64,000 nt of DNA from Rhopalosiphum padi (GCF_020882245.1 NC_083600.1:41759019-41823018); one strand, 5' to 3'; numbered from the stretch's first letter, positions 40,590 through 53,125 are shown. The notes: a model not told the origin generated them from the letters alone. Translations and numbers: made by a program.

Positions 40590-42125
40590 TATAGTTTGAA
40601 AATATTTTTAAAATAATAACATAAATAAGAAATACTCTCATAAAAAATTAGTTAAGACTTTAAGTTATCGGTGTATATGATTATTTTTTTTTAAACTATG
40701 TATAGTATTATAGTCTATAACACAATATAAAAATAGTTTTACAAGAAATAGTTTTTTTTGGGGATGAAAAATTAATACTCAATAAGTCATAAAATATTGA
40801 ACTTCAGTCGTAAAAAATAATGTGACTTTCCAGTAAACCTTTTATATTTGTTATATTTAAAAGAACTAATGAGAATTACTATATCAAATTTGTATATAAA
40901 AAGACAATATTATATATATAAATATCTGATGAAAAAATAATTTGAAAATTGTATAGATTTAGACAAAATTTGTCAAAATTATGATTTTGAACGTTTATAA
41001 AAATATAATATCGTGACTATACATTTTTTATTGCAGTAATTTAGTAACTGATGAGGAACATTGTATTAAATTTTAAATCATATTTGCTATCAATAATTTG
41101 TATCGGCTTAAAAAAAAAAAAATTAATTATTTAAAATTGTTAAAATGTTTTTATAATTATACAATGTATAGGAAATCATACTGTAGACAGTTGGTAAAAT
41201 TTTCAACATTCTATGATTAGAATTTTTGAACTAAAACTTATTAAATTAATTAATGTTGTCGAAATTATACAAGTATATAGCGTAATGATTCCAGTTTTTC
41301 CGATATTATGACAAGATCTAAAAATTTTTATGTTATTTTACTATTAACCACCCAAAGTACTAAATATATCATATTTCCTACAAGAATTCATAACAGATAA
41401 AAAAAAAACTAAATAATTTTAAAATTAATATAGATTCATTGCTACGTCCAGGATCCAAGGTAATATTGACGAATTTATTTTATTCTTGGCTATTTTTTAA
41501 CTTTAACCTTTTAGAACTCTCATGCCATATTCACAAATTAAAAACAGTTTGCGGACCAGACAAAAATAAAAATTTTATATTCTTAAATTATTTACTATAA
41601 AAAAAATATTATCTAGAACTTTAAAATAATAAAATATTAAAAAAAAGATTTCATCGTTTAAGAATTTAAAACGGGTCGTATACAATAACCCGCCGGTTGC
41701 CGGCTATTGGAAATAAAATATAGTTCTAAGTAATCGGGGTGGCAGCTTGTACAAGTCAATAAATATTTATTTAAAGTATAAAAATTAAATTTATTACTAC
41801 CCTTAAATTATAGAAAAATTAACCTACGTAAGTATCCTTCGACGCTTTTCGACGAATTCAAGCTGTGCCATATTAAAATTCAAACGTGCACATCAGCCAC
41901 CGAAGAAACAGCTAGCTCTTATTTCTTCATTCGTCTTCTTTGCGCTTCAGAATAAAATTATTGAAATTTTTTATGAAAATGAGAGCACTTGTCATGTACT
42001 GAAGGCTGTTGTTTGACGACTGTTCAATAAAATATTAGAATGGTTAATCGTCTCCTACAAATTACGACAATTGATGTTTGCCATGGATGACAAATATTAT
42101 AATAATATGATAGATCATATGTTTT
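40590..42125. repeat. Repeat array, unit B
   Basis: This is the second nearly intact unit, downstream of unit A by about 2.3 kb and in the same orientation. The match covers the ATG-containing minus-strand island (41871-41828), the DLVIISEKLESLRY island (about 41317-41271) and the CCGCCGGTTGCCGGC block. Divergence from A is concentrated near the edges, as expected for a segmental duplication followed by decay. Confidence 0.8.
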
Positions 42126-42844
42126 TTTTATAGAACTCTTTGTGATATTATAGGATTCATTTTTATATTTCAGCTGTCTTGCATACGAAACTTTTGGTAT
42201 CTAATTAATTTCATACGTAAAACCATAATAATTGTATATCCTGAATTTTTTTTTAAATTATAATTTTATTATTTCAATAGTTGTTTGGTAAAATTTCTCA
42301 CCAACAAATAAGACCATCTTCGACCAGCATAATTTTACATTGTACACAATGTATTAATGCATTATACATTGAAAATTGAATTCAAATTGTACAAATTCGT
42401 TATAGTGACATACTTAGCCTAGTCTACATGTTGTATTTTAGTCACCTACTATAGTAGCTATACAGCAGTTTACGGGTTGGCTGTACTAAATGATTAATAA
42501 TTTTAAAAATATTTAAAAGTTGAATCATTCAATTAATATTACATACTAAATAGTTTATAGATTATGATCTACGTATAGTAAAGAAGGACAAAATCAATAC
42601 AATTAATTTCTAAGTACAAGTAGTTATTCACATTCGACTCGTTATATACACATGTGACTATATCATTTCCGTTTCGGTACCGTCCTGTTATGGAATAATA
42701 CATACCTACTCATACTATTTATATAGGTTCTAATGTTAATATGTTCAGATAATTTGCGATATTATTAATATATATATATATATAATAAATGCATCTATTT
42801 ATGGTATTATGCTATTGTTATTTTATCCTATAAGTGTATAGTCA

Positions 42845-43690
42845 AAATATTTTGAAAATTATAATATGTATAAGATATGCAAACATTAACATTTGGTGAA
42901 ATTTTCAAATAACTACAGTTATTCGTTTTTAAATTACTACAAAAAAACAAAAATCGGTTGAGCAGAAATAGTTATCACAGAAATATGAAATGAATATCTA
43001 ATAATGTCATAAAAATTCAAAATTCAGACAATTATAAAAAAATATTAATGCGTCTTTTCAGAAAACTTTTATTTTTGTTAGGGATAAAAAAAACTTATAT
43101 TAGTAAAGTACTCGGCCAGTTAAAAATGAAAAATGCTATTCATACAATTAATATAAATATAAATTATTATATAAAATGGGTCCGGTAATATATTAATATG
43201 ACGATTATGTATTTTTGGTCTCACGTATTTTATGCATCGTATGTTCGGGAATAAAATATGCATACGTATACGTCACCCGGCGTGTAGCAGATTGTCCGGT
43301 GCAATAAGTATGTATTTATTTTATGTCTAAAAAAGTAAATTAAAGCTCTAAAAGTATAGAAAATCAAACTCACGTAAACATCGATTTTTTTTGTGAAACT
43401 TAGTTGTGTCATATTTGATGTCCACATGTTCAGTAACCACATCGCCGACGCAGGAACACCTTTCCTCGTACGTCTTTACCACGTTTCGAATTGCAGATAT
43501 TGAGATATTTCATAAAAATAAGCTGAACAGAACGGCATATGCGTGTAAAATGTTATATATATTAAAGTACGGTTTAACGATTTGTACGTCTATTTTTTTC
43601 TCCGTTAAAATTATTATAACCGTCAATCGTCTCCGACGAATAGCGAAGATTGATGATTACCATAGATAATAGATTAATATGATAGATCCA
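42845..43690. repeat. Repeat array, diverged unit C
   Basis: It aligns with the start (about 38335-38570) and the end (about 39480-39785) of unit A but lacks the middle. Shared landmarks are TTATTCGTTTTT, the minus-strand ATGACACA island at 43412-43374 with a following GTGAGT donor, and the CAATCGTCTCCGACGAATAGC block. The forward open frame at 43406-43669 overlaps this unit and is not itself convincing. Confidence 0.55.
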
Positions 43691-44385
43691 ATATATCCAT
43701 AGATTATATACTGTATTATTATGTTGTAATATTATTATTAGCCAGACATTTAAATTTATTCGGGAGTCTGCCGTTCGAGAGACTCAATTGTGTACTTATA
43801 CAAATTTTATATGCACGACAAGGCGGAGGGCGGGGTAGATTGTATATATGTTGTTTAGGACATTGAGACTAGACTCATTCAAAGTTTCTGCCATTGGCAT
43901 CGCATAAATTAGTAATTAGTTGTTGTTATCGATATTTTTCGCCCGTATTATTATTGAATGACACCCGTCTTCTCATTATTAATGTAAAACTATTATAATA
44001 TTATCAATAATCAATATTAATTTCGAAAACCATCATAATTATTTTCCAAATAGACAAAAATATTAAATTATAGGTACTACAATTTTCTTCAAACTTTTTT
44101 ATTGCTTTAATACCTTTTTTTGTGGTGAGTCCGCCATCTCAAAGACCCATGACGAGCCGCCACTGTTGGTGTTAATAAATTTATGGCATAAACAGCTTAA
44201 AACTAATCTACATAATATTTTGAATACTTCTCTGTTATAGTGTTAAATAATAATACACGAATTGGTGTCTTTAAATAATATTTTTGTAATAACTTAAAAC
44301 AAAATAGATAATTATACCTATATAATCGTTATTTTTCGTTAAAATATACAGTTTTGTCAATATTCAAATTTGGTATATGTACTAA

Positions 44386-44640
44386 CAGTAGCGCCGAACA
44401 CGGGTATGAATTGGGGAAAATTCCCCAGAAATATTTATGGGTGGGTGGGTTGTGGGTGATAATCAAAAATAGTTTGTTATGCAGTATCTTGTATGTATAT
44501 AGTTAGAAATAAATATAGTACCATTCGAACCATAGACATATGTCTATGATTCGAACGTAACTAACTAAACATTTTTTTAGTAGGTGGGTCTAACACCAGC
44601 ATTTTTTTCCCCTAACATGAAATATAGATCGGCGCCACTG
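44386..44640. mobile_element. Possible hAT-type MITE
   Basis: The termini CAGTAGCGCCGA and TCGGCGCCACTG are inverse copies 255 bp apart and resemble the CAGTGGCG ends of other hAT-type elements here. The flanking 8-mers do not match, so the insertion is old or one boundary is wrong. It lies about 440 bp upstream of the ALMS-motif gene start codon. Confidence 0.5.
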
Positions 44641-45080
44641 AACTTACGACTAACCTCTGAGACTGGGAGTGAGAATATGAATAAAGTTAAAACTTTTGTA
44701 GTAAAATCATTATGATTATTTTAATCCCCCGTCAATTGGATCCTTTTGCGTCAGTTAGTCTCCGGGATCTAGCTGTCGAGGGATCTATGTGACCGTTCAC
44801 CGTGTAAACAAATCTTATCATTTTTATCATTGTTTGAAAAATAATGCACAAATTCAGGAATAACGACAATTTAGAGTTTTTTGAAGTTACAGTAGTTACA
44901 GTTACAACTTACAAGTATTTCAACTACGATACAACGATACAAGTAAAATACTCAACAATTGATACTTTTTAACTTTTATGTACTAAGTAGTGACTTGATA
45001 ATTTGCTACTGTGCGTGACAATTTTAAATGTTCTCTATTAAATAAAATCTTTATTTGGATTTTTTAAAATTTATTTATAA

Positions 45081-48000
45081 ATGTCGGACCCATCAGATTT
45101 TGAAAGTATTATTTCAGACATAATTGTCTCTCCGTGCAGTTTTGACAGTAATGACGACGAACATGCAACTGTGAATGATGATAATTTAGAATCAACAATA
45201 TCCTTAACCAACAATGTAGTAATAAACACGATGAATGTTGATGGTATGACCACTTATGATCCATCTCAACATGACGTATCTCTTACGGATAGTGATCATA
45301 GTTTACTGGAAGTCCCAAAACAATTGAATGCCTCTTCTCCTTCCAGTGTTTGCTCAACAAGACCACTTGAATGGGATAGTGGAGCCGATGTGGGATATGA
45401 TATTACATCTCAACAACAGAGTCAAGATATGAGTACAATTGAAAGAATTGCAGTGAGTAGCCTCGTTTATAATACAAATTCAACTCCAATTGTTAATCAA
45501 AACCAAATAATTCGTACAAAAACCAAAAGTAATTCATTGGTTAATCTGAATGAAATAGAATTATCCAGAGAAAAAAAATCTACTTCGTTAGATGTATTAA
45601 AATTTACAACTGAGAAGAGTGACACACTACCAAAATGCCGATCACCAATGGCTTCTTCACTTTCAGTGTCAACAGTAGTTCACAAATTAGAGTCTTTGAA
45701 AACAGAATGTATTAATAAATTAAATGAAAAAGATGTAAGTTTGATTTTCAATCAACAAGAAAAAAGGTTTGAAAAATTGAGCATTAACTCCAACAAAGAA
45801 CAAAAATCGACAGAGAGTAGTAAAGAGTCTAATAGTACCTTAGAAAGTGCTGACACTGCTGGATCTTGGGTGGCAAAAGAATTCCACGACTCAACAAATA
45901 ATACTACCGATCGAGTAAATAGCTTTGAATATTTACCAGGTAATTCATATTATAATACTAGAAGTGATGAACAAGAAGACTACTCAGATAAAGAAATTAA
46001 ACAAAGTACTAAAATACTGGTTGATGCAATGAAACAAAATGGTTTAACAAATGAACTTCAAAGAAAAGAAATTTTTAAAGAAATTATTGAGAGTTTTTTA
46101 AAAAACTACATTCAGAAAGACAAAAATAACAGTTCATCATTAAAAAGTTCATCAGATACTGATCATACTCCTCATACTCCAATTAGACAAGATTTTACTT
46201 CTCAAACATCTAATACTGCTAATACCATAGTCAACAATCCAATAAGTAAAATAATTGTTAATTGATAATTTAACATTTGTTTAATAAATGAAAGTTTTTA
46301 GATAATCATTCCAGCACAATTACATTTACATCACCAATAACTTCTTCACGGTATGGTGATGATGTCGATTCTAAATATGATGAATCTTCTTTGGACTCTG
46401 GGCGGCATATAAATTTGCAAAAGTGTAAAATAAAAAAATCATGTACCTCGATAAATGTAAGTGAATAACAAATTTTTTAAACATAGATGTTTAAGTTATA
46501 TTATTATAATTTATGTTTTTTACTTTATGTAAGTACTAAAGTAACTAAAAATTAATATGATGGTTAACATTTGATAGTTCCATCATACTTCGCATGTAAA
46601 TGTTTACCTGTTACCATTGATTTTATAATATAGTATATTATAAAATCAATGCTGTTACTATATAAGAAAACTAGTTTTTGTTTAAGATACCAATTTATAA
46701 AAAAAATTGTTTCTAGTTTTGTTTTAGTAAAACTTAAAAAAATAAGTAATGTATAAAATCTATTTTTTTTTTGTCATTTAGAATTATATAAAACAATAAT
46801 TAAAAAAAATTGGTTTGTTGAAATAATTTTTTAATTTACTTAAATTTAAAAAAAATCAATTTTACAGTTTTTATGTTTACTTGTGTAAAAGAAGAGACAA
46901 TATTTTCAAATACTTTTAGATTTAGTCCACTAAAATAGAAACTACTCTTTAATTAATTGAACATTCATAGTAAAAATAATAAAATTAACAAATTAACTTT
47001 TTTATTTAAAATGAAGGTTAGAAATATTGAAGATAAAAATCTATAAATAAAAAAAAATTGTTATCAAACTTTTCTAGATAGTATACTATCTATAATTATA
47101 TAGATAACTATTTTTCGGGAAAAAGTTTTATTTTGGATTCAAAATAAACTAATTTTACAGTTATTATATTAGGTTTTTTCAATCTTGTTTATATAATAAA
47201 ACGTTATGAATACTTTGGTTCATTTTAAATTTTACTTTTATCATGAAGTTACAGAAACAAAAAGATCAAAGTGTGCAATGTACAATCCAAGATAATTTAA
47301 TAAACATAAATGAAAATGAAAATTTGAAACCTTCAGCATCTTCAAAAAAAAATGATGACTTAGAATCAAATCCAAAAAATAACACTCATAGTAAGTTTTA
47401 TAACAAAGAAACTAAGATTTTCTTACTATAAATGAAAATAATTAATTAAGTATTTTATATTAGGTAAAACAAAGTACAATGATGTTAATAAGGATTTTAA
47501 TAAACAAATGATTTGGTTTCATAAAAATTACATGAAAACTGAAAGAGAAAATCAAATGCTCTGGATCAACAGTCAGATATCTCACTTAAATAATTTGAAA
47601 AAGTTTGTTTTAATTTACTATTTTCCTACTAGTATTAAAAAATAATACAAATTTTAGAAATCAATACAACTATAGGTATTTAGATTTCCTATTGAAATTT
47701 ACGAGATGATTTTATTTTATGAATAATTAAAAAATTTATTTGTAAATTGTTGAAAATGAAATTTAATTTTTTTTTTAAATTTTATTTATTAAAATGATTT
47801 AAAATCTTATAGTTATGGGTTTAATAAGTAAATTTGAACATTAATATTGGTAAATGTTAGAAAGTACTCAGCAATACCACCTGAAAGTAAATTTTACCCC
47901 ATGAAGTATGTTTTGATATTCATAAACAAAGTTATTGAATAAATATTTATTTGAAACATAGTTAAATACAATAAAAATTAACATGTACTCATACAATTAA

Positions 48001-51000
48001 TTATTAATTGCCCTATCATAAAACATTATAAACTATATTTAAAACAATATACTTATTTAAGTATGTTTACAGTGTGCTTATGTAAATGAATTTTTCTAAA
48101 TAATTGAAAACAGGTAATATTAAATAATCATTACCTATATTATATTAATTAAATTATTGGTTTATAAATTTACGAAAAAAAACAATTTAAAATAAAATGT
48201 ATTATATATATATATATATCAGTTTAATTTGATAATTATTTTTTTTTTTTTGTAATTGTTACTTAAGAGGACGCCACATGCACATGTTAAGTCACCTTCT
48301 TACTTACAAACAACATGGCAAATTTGTGTTCAGCATAATCCATTTTATATTGTTAACTTAAATAACAAAGTAAATTTCCTTATTATCAAACTTAAAGGTA
48401 AGAATATTATATAGGCCATCACATAGGCTTTTATTGATATATTTTTAAAGTAAATTATAGTTATGTTAAATATTACAACTTTAAAATTCTCATAACTCAT
48501 TTTAATATTATAATATTAATAAAACCTATGTAATAGCCTAGATAATATTCAAGTTTGATAATAGGTAAATTTATTTTAATAATAAACCTAACAACATAAA
48601 ATGTATTCTGCTGAACAACAATTTGCTATTTTGTATGCAAGATGGAGAGAACATGTAATTATGGCATTCTCTTAAAAATATTATTTTAATTTTAAAATTT
48701 TTAAATGTTTTTATCAGGCTATTGAACACCCATGAAGAACTGAAAAAAAATTGGAATACATATAAGCAGAAACAAACAAATAGTAAATCTAAGTTAAGGT
48801 TAGAAATTTTACATATATTATAAATTATAATTATTTTGATGTAGAAATATTACTTTTTTTCATTATTAAGAGTAAATATCAACTTCAAAAGTTTTTGCCA
48901 CTAGTTTTGTCAAAATTTAAATTTTAGTTGTCATAAAATAAATTGGAATTGTGCTTAACTTTGTTTTTTAATAACATCAATAAAAACTTGTGACAAAACC
49001 TTATATTAAATTATTAAGTTTTTTAAACCTGATAGCATTTTTTTATAAACATTTAGAGAAAATAACAAAAAAAGAAATTAAAATTTCAAATGTCTTTAAA
49101 TAACTTAAAAACATTTAAAAAACTTTAAAAATAATACCATTTAGAGTAAATTGTAATAAAACATTTAATAAAAATTAAAGTACTTACAGTTATTCATTTT
49201 CAATTTTTTTTTATAGTAAATTGTGTATATGTTACGGGTAAAGTACAAAATACGGTTAGTGTACATATTACCCGGGTAATGTGAACACTACCTATACCTA
49301 TCGGATAAAGTAAAAATACTAATTATAAAACGTTTATTTCGTACATTACTCGGGTATTTTACACATTATCTACGACTGAGTGGTTAAAGTACTTTGATAA
49401 AATGTATACGATAAAATTACGATTGTAGATAATTGTTTTTGATTAAACATATAATATTTAGTACAGTGCTAGTTCGTCGTTCGTTTTAATACATGTGTCG
49501 TACATATAGATATTTAAAATGACTTCACGCGAAAGATTTTACGAATGTTTTTATAAAATAGTCAATGAAAAAAATAATAATTCAGTTTATTTATCGGCAG
49601 TTAAGTATAATGAAATAGTTTCGGAAATTAAAAATGTGAGATCAAGTGGAATAAAAAGTAACAAGGCATATCGAATTTTGAAAAGGTACGACCTCATTAC
49701 TATTGGAGAAGAAAATAAATTAATATTGCCGTTGTTGGAAGGTAATACAAACATTTTGTATTATATTACTGATGAAAATATCTATGATGTGCTACATGAT
49801 GTACATTTAAGTATTGGACATGGTGGAAAACACCGCATGAATGCTGAAGTTAAAAAAAGTATAAAAATATAACACAAGAAGCAGTATCTATTTACTTAAA
49901 ATTTTGCGAATCATGTCAATCAAAACAAAAATCTAAAAGTAAGGGTCTAGTGATTAAACCAATGGTGTTTTCGGAAATGAATAGTAGGTGCCAAGTGGAC
50001 TTGATTGATATGCAATCGCAGGGGGATGGAGAGTTCCGGTTTATTATGGTATATCAGGATCACCTTACTAAATTTGTTCAATTAAGACCCTTAAAAACAA
50101 AGAGAGCAGAAGAAGTTGCAAAACGTCTTATTGACATATTTTGTATTTTCGGAGCTCCGATGATATTACAATCTGACAATGGCCGTGAGTTTGTAAATAA
50201 AATAATAGAAGACTTAAAAGAAATGTGGGACACACTGAAAATCGTTCATGGAAAACCACGCCACAGTCAGTCACAAGGGAGTGTCGAGAGAGCAAACCAA
50301 GACATACGAAATATGTTGATAACATGGATGAAGACAAATAACTGTAAATCATGGTCGGAGGGACTTCGATTTGTAAAGCTAATGAAAAATAGGGCCTATC
50401 ACGACGGCATTAAAAGATCACCATACATGGCCATGTTTGGCACTGATGTGAAAATTGGTTTGTCATCATCTTTACTACCAGCTGAAGCAGTGGAAAAATT
50501 AACCACTGAACAAGAATTGGAAGAAATATTGCAAAGTGTCGTAACAGACTATGAACAAAAAGACGATCATAATGTTTCTGATAAAGAGGTAAATTGTTGA
50601 CAATATACAGGGTGTGAGTGTAACAGAAAGAACTGACTTTTGAAAAAACTTTTGTTCTAATTAATATTTTCAATTTTTTTTTATTTATCATTAAGAGACC
50701 CTAGCGATGATACATGAATAATTTAATTTTTTTATGTTTATTTTTCATTAGCTACTGAAAATAAAATAAAATTTAATTTAAATATTTTTGAAAAAATTTA
50801 AAATAGCCAATTTATGAATTTGATTATAAGAACAATTTTGATGGTAAAAATATTTATCCAAGTCAAGTAGTTTATTTTCAGTTTGTTATCAGTTTCCGAT
50901 TATAGTAATACAAATACTTTATCCACAGCACACCGCATAATATATAAATTGATTGGATATTACATATTTAAGGTGGATAATGTATACATTACACTATTCA

Positions 51001-52796
51001 TATGGATAAGTTTCACATTACCCGGGTAATATGTACACTAACCGTTTTTGGACCTTACCCGTAACATATACATACATAAAAGCATAAAAAATATGCATTA
51101 TAAATTCAACATATTGTTTAGAATCTAAAATTTATAATGATAAAAATATTTTTTTTTAATGACTTAAGATTATTTAATTTAATTTTTGAGATGATGAATA
51201 TTTATTATTTACTGTTATAGGAGTCACCAATTATAGGTTAAATTATAGGTTATGGTAGCTTGTTTAAGATTATATTTAAATACTTTTTTTTAATTTTATA
51301 GGAGAAGACTTCCAATATCAAATTCAAGTTCTGATGTTACTACTTCAACTTATACAGATTCAACTATTTCTTCCAAACCAGTATCAGTCACATCAAGATT
51401 TAATGAAACTGATATTGAATCTTCAGCTACAATTTGTGACCATGTACATTATAAAAAAGGAATCCTTGTAGACGAACCTAACTCTTTGAAAAAATGTTGC
51501 GAGAAAATGCTGCTTGATGGCATTAAAGATAAACAAAATCAGAAGACTAATAAATTTAAAACTGCATGGTCTCAAACTGAATCAATTCATGAAACAAAAT
51601 TGAAAACTGATAGAAAGCAAAAATCTCAGTCTGGTGTTAATTATACAGAATGTCAATTAAAACCAAGCAGCAGTAAAAGTTCTATAAGTTATGATATAAT
51701 ATTTAAGCCTACTTCAAGATGTTTAAAAGAAATAAATGCTGTATGGACTTATCAATGATAAAACATGTTAAAATAAATTAATAGATAAATTGTTTCATTT
51801 CTTAGGTTAATGATCAAAAAAAAAAGCAGAAACATTCTATATCAGTAGCATGTCAAACAAATAAAATCCCATTTAAACCTAAATCTAGCTTACAGGTACT
51901 TGAAAAATTTAAATTATTTGACAATAATATTTATTAATAGTTATTTTAAATAGAAAGATATACTTTGACCAGCTAGGGAATGAACTAATTTTAAGCATCC
52001 TCAAGCTACATCCATAGTGGAATTATTGGTTTTGGTGCCTGGGTGTCTCATAAGGATGCCCATAAGAATTTATTTTTGTTAAACAGCAACACTCTAGCTG
52101 GATAAAGTATTAATTATGTATTTAATAGTTTTAAGCTATTTATAGAAATCCTAACATAAGTACCTAATAAGTTTTGAAAATATTCAGATGAACTAATTTA
52201 TGTTTAATTGGAATCAATCAAATACAAATAACTTTAGTCAATATTTATTTGAATAAACATTTCTAATACTATAGTTGTTTAGTCTAAGAATACCTTTTAA
52301 ATTTATAGGAATATTTAATAATAAATCGTCCAGATTACATTTGTCGAGCAGAAGAAAGGCAAAATATCTTAACTAACTTAGCTAGTTTAAGAGACAAACG
52401 CAAAGAATTAAAAAAAGATATGCTGATAACAAATAATAATGAAAATAAGGTTCCACCAAATCCATTAGGTAATTTATATTAGCTTTTTGTTCAACAAGAA
52501 ATATAATGATTATTTTATTTAAGCTGTTAAGCGTGTAATGAGTCAAAGTGAAATGAGGAAGTTGACTGAAAATAAATATCGCAAATGTCCTGAAGTCAAA
52601 AATAAAAAGATCGAAAAAAAACGGAAAGAGGAATATAAAACAAATAAAATGATGGCAAACATATTTAACAAGGTAAATGTTGGTTTAATTAAAATTTGAA
52701 TCGAAAATAAATTAAAATTGTTTGCAGAGACTTCAAAAAAAGACATTAAAAGGAAAAGTGGATTTATCCAACAGTGTAAGTGTTTGCAGTTTGTGA
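45081..52796 (+). CDS. ALMS-motif centrosomal protein (ALMS1/Alms1a-like)
   Basis: Exons 45081-46245, 46302-46456, 47255-47390, 47464-47602, 48718-48798, 51302-51740, 51806-51895, 52309-52468, 52524-52672, 52728-52796. All junction phases agree, giving about 860 aa. The N-terminal 700 residues are Ser/Asn/Lys-rich and look disordered, with the block PLEWDSGADVGYD. From about residue 736 there is INRPDYICRAEER, and from about 789 the ALMS motif, with SEMRKLTE, KCPEVKNKKIEKKR and MMANIFNKRLQKKTLKGK. Proteins with this motif localise to centrosomes or basal bodies. ALMS1 and the CEP295 family share the motif, so the exact orthologue is uncertain. Exon 4 encodes a Trp/Met-rich helical stretch. 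The exon 1/exon 2 intron is only 56 nt. The stop at 52794-52796 is the simplest end, but a GTAAGT overlaps it (52776), so a further exon is possible. Intron 5 hosts a Ginger transposon and intron 4 a foldback MITE. Confidence 0.82.
46616..46650. repeat. Perfect 35-nt palindrome in ALMS-gene intron
   Basis: ATTGATTTTATAATATA and TATATTATAAAATCAAT are exact inverse 17-mers around a single G. It would extrude as a hairpin with essentially no loop. It is probably a DNA-level palindrome or foldback remnant; there is no evidence of a ncRNA. Confidence 0.6.
48263..48675. mobile_element. Foldback MITE with TTAA ends, copy 2 (ALMS-gene intron)
   Basis: It begins TTAAGAGGACGCCACATG and ends GGCATTCTCTTAA, with TTAA at both borders. 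The interior has the same paired arms as copy 1: TAAGAATATTATATAGGCC pairs with GGCCTA-like sequence near 48535, and TTTTATTGATAT pairs with ATTAATAAAACC. It lies between ALMS-gene exons 4 and 5; its right end is only about 40 bases from the exon 5 acceptor. Confidence 0.7.
49230..51066 (+). mobile_element. Ginger-type DNA transposon, full length
   Basis: The 1837-bp element has about 54-bp terminal inverted repeats. The left starts TGTTACGGGTAAAGTAC (49230) and the right ends TTACCCGTAACA (51066); both contain TACATATTACCCGGGTAAT. It is flanked by TATA on both sides (49226-49229, 51067-51070), a 4-bp target duplication. It encodes one integrase-like transposase in the sense orientation of the host gene and sits wholly in ALMS-gene intron 5. 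Inverted ends, a 4-bp duplication and an LTR-retroelement-like integrase are the defining traits of the Ginger superfamily. There is no reverse transcriptase or LTR. The near-perfect ends suggest it is not ancient. Confidence 0.85.
49519..50600 (+). pseudogene. Ginger transposase (integrase-like), one frameshift
   Basis: The first part (49519-49872, 117 aa) ends at a premature stop. The second frame contains the rest up to the stop at 50600. A run of seven A at about 49852-49858 is where the frame breaks by one base. Across the break the protein has an HHCC integrase zinc finger (His pair in HLSIGHGGKHRM, then CESCQ in the second frame) and a DDE core. Relative to the ATG at 49950, these are VDLIDM (Asp 17/20), LQSDNGREF (Asp 76) and QGSVERANQD (Glu 113). 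The 36-residue Asp-Glu spacing is as in retroviral-type integrases. A GPY-like or chromodomain tail is not evident. The protein resembles the integrase-derived KRAB-A domain-containing 2-like ORFs common in aphids. The catalytic triad looks intact, so the frameshift may be the only lesion. Confidence 0.85.
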
Positions 52797-53125
52797 ATAT
52801 TATTGTATTATACAAATTATGATTTTTTTTTTTTTGTACATTTTTATTAGTTGTTTTTTAAATAGACAATTATTTTTATGTATGTATTTTTATTCTTGTG
52901 TTCTAATTATAATGAATTTAATGATAACATATTTTATTAAAATGTTTCAAGTAAATGACTGAAAGGTATTAAAAAAATCTTACTATTGACTTGTATTAGC
53001 TATCAAACATTTTAATTTGTATTTAGGTAAATTAATATTTACTTAAAGGTATACAAGTTAAATAGTATGAATACTTTTAACTAAGTTATAAAATGAGTTA
53101 CTTTTTTTAAAAAGTAATTTCTAAC

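Larger units (their letters stand above)
33898..45080. other. Gene-poor region containing a local repeat array
   Basis: No known gene was recognised. The UBLCP1 3' untranslated tail occupies the first part. A hAT-type element lies at 36437-36721, two copies of a coding-like module at about 36905-37205, and the 2.3-kb repeat array at about 37727-43690. At 44530-44560 there is a short palindrome around CATAGACATATGTCTATG. The 44.7-45.08 kb stretch is the presumed promoter and 5' UTR of the ALMS-motif gene. Confidence 0.55.

Noticed and set aside
43406..43669. 87-codon forward open frame in repeat unit C
   Set aside because: The corresponding frame in units A and B is broken by stops, so it is not maintained between copies.
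35630..44810. Resemblance between about 35630-35720 and the reverse complement of about 44730-44810 (TAGATCCC..CGACA, GGATCC)
   Set aside because: Matches are short and interrupted; I could not show a continuous inverted repeat by eye.
49840..49870. Programmed -1 frameshift in the transposase
   Set aside because: The A7 run does not present a canonical heptamer slip site in the incoming frame; a one-base deletion is simpler.
50128..50691. Minus-strand open frames opposite the transposase
   Set aside because: Shadows of the real plus-strand integrase coding sequence.
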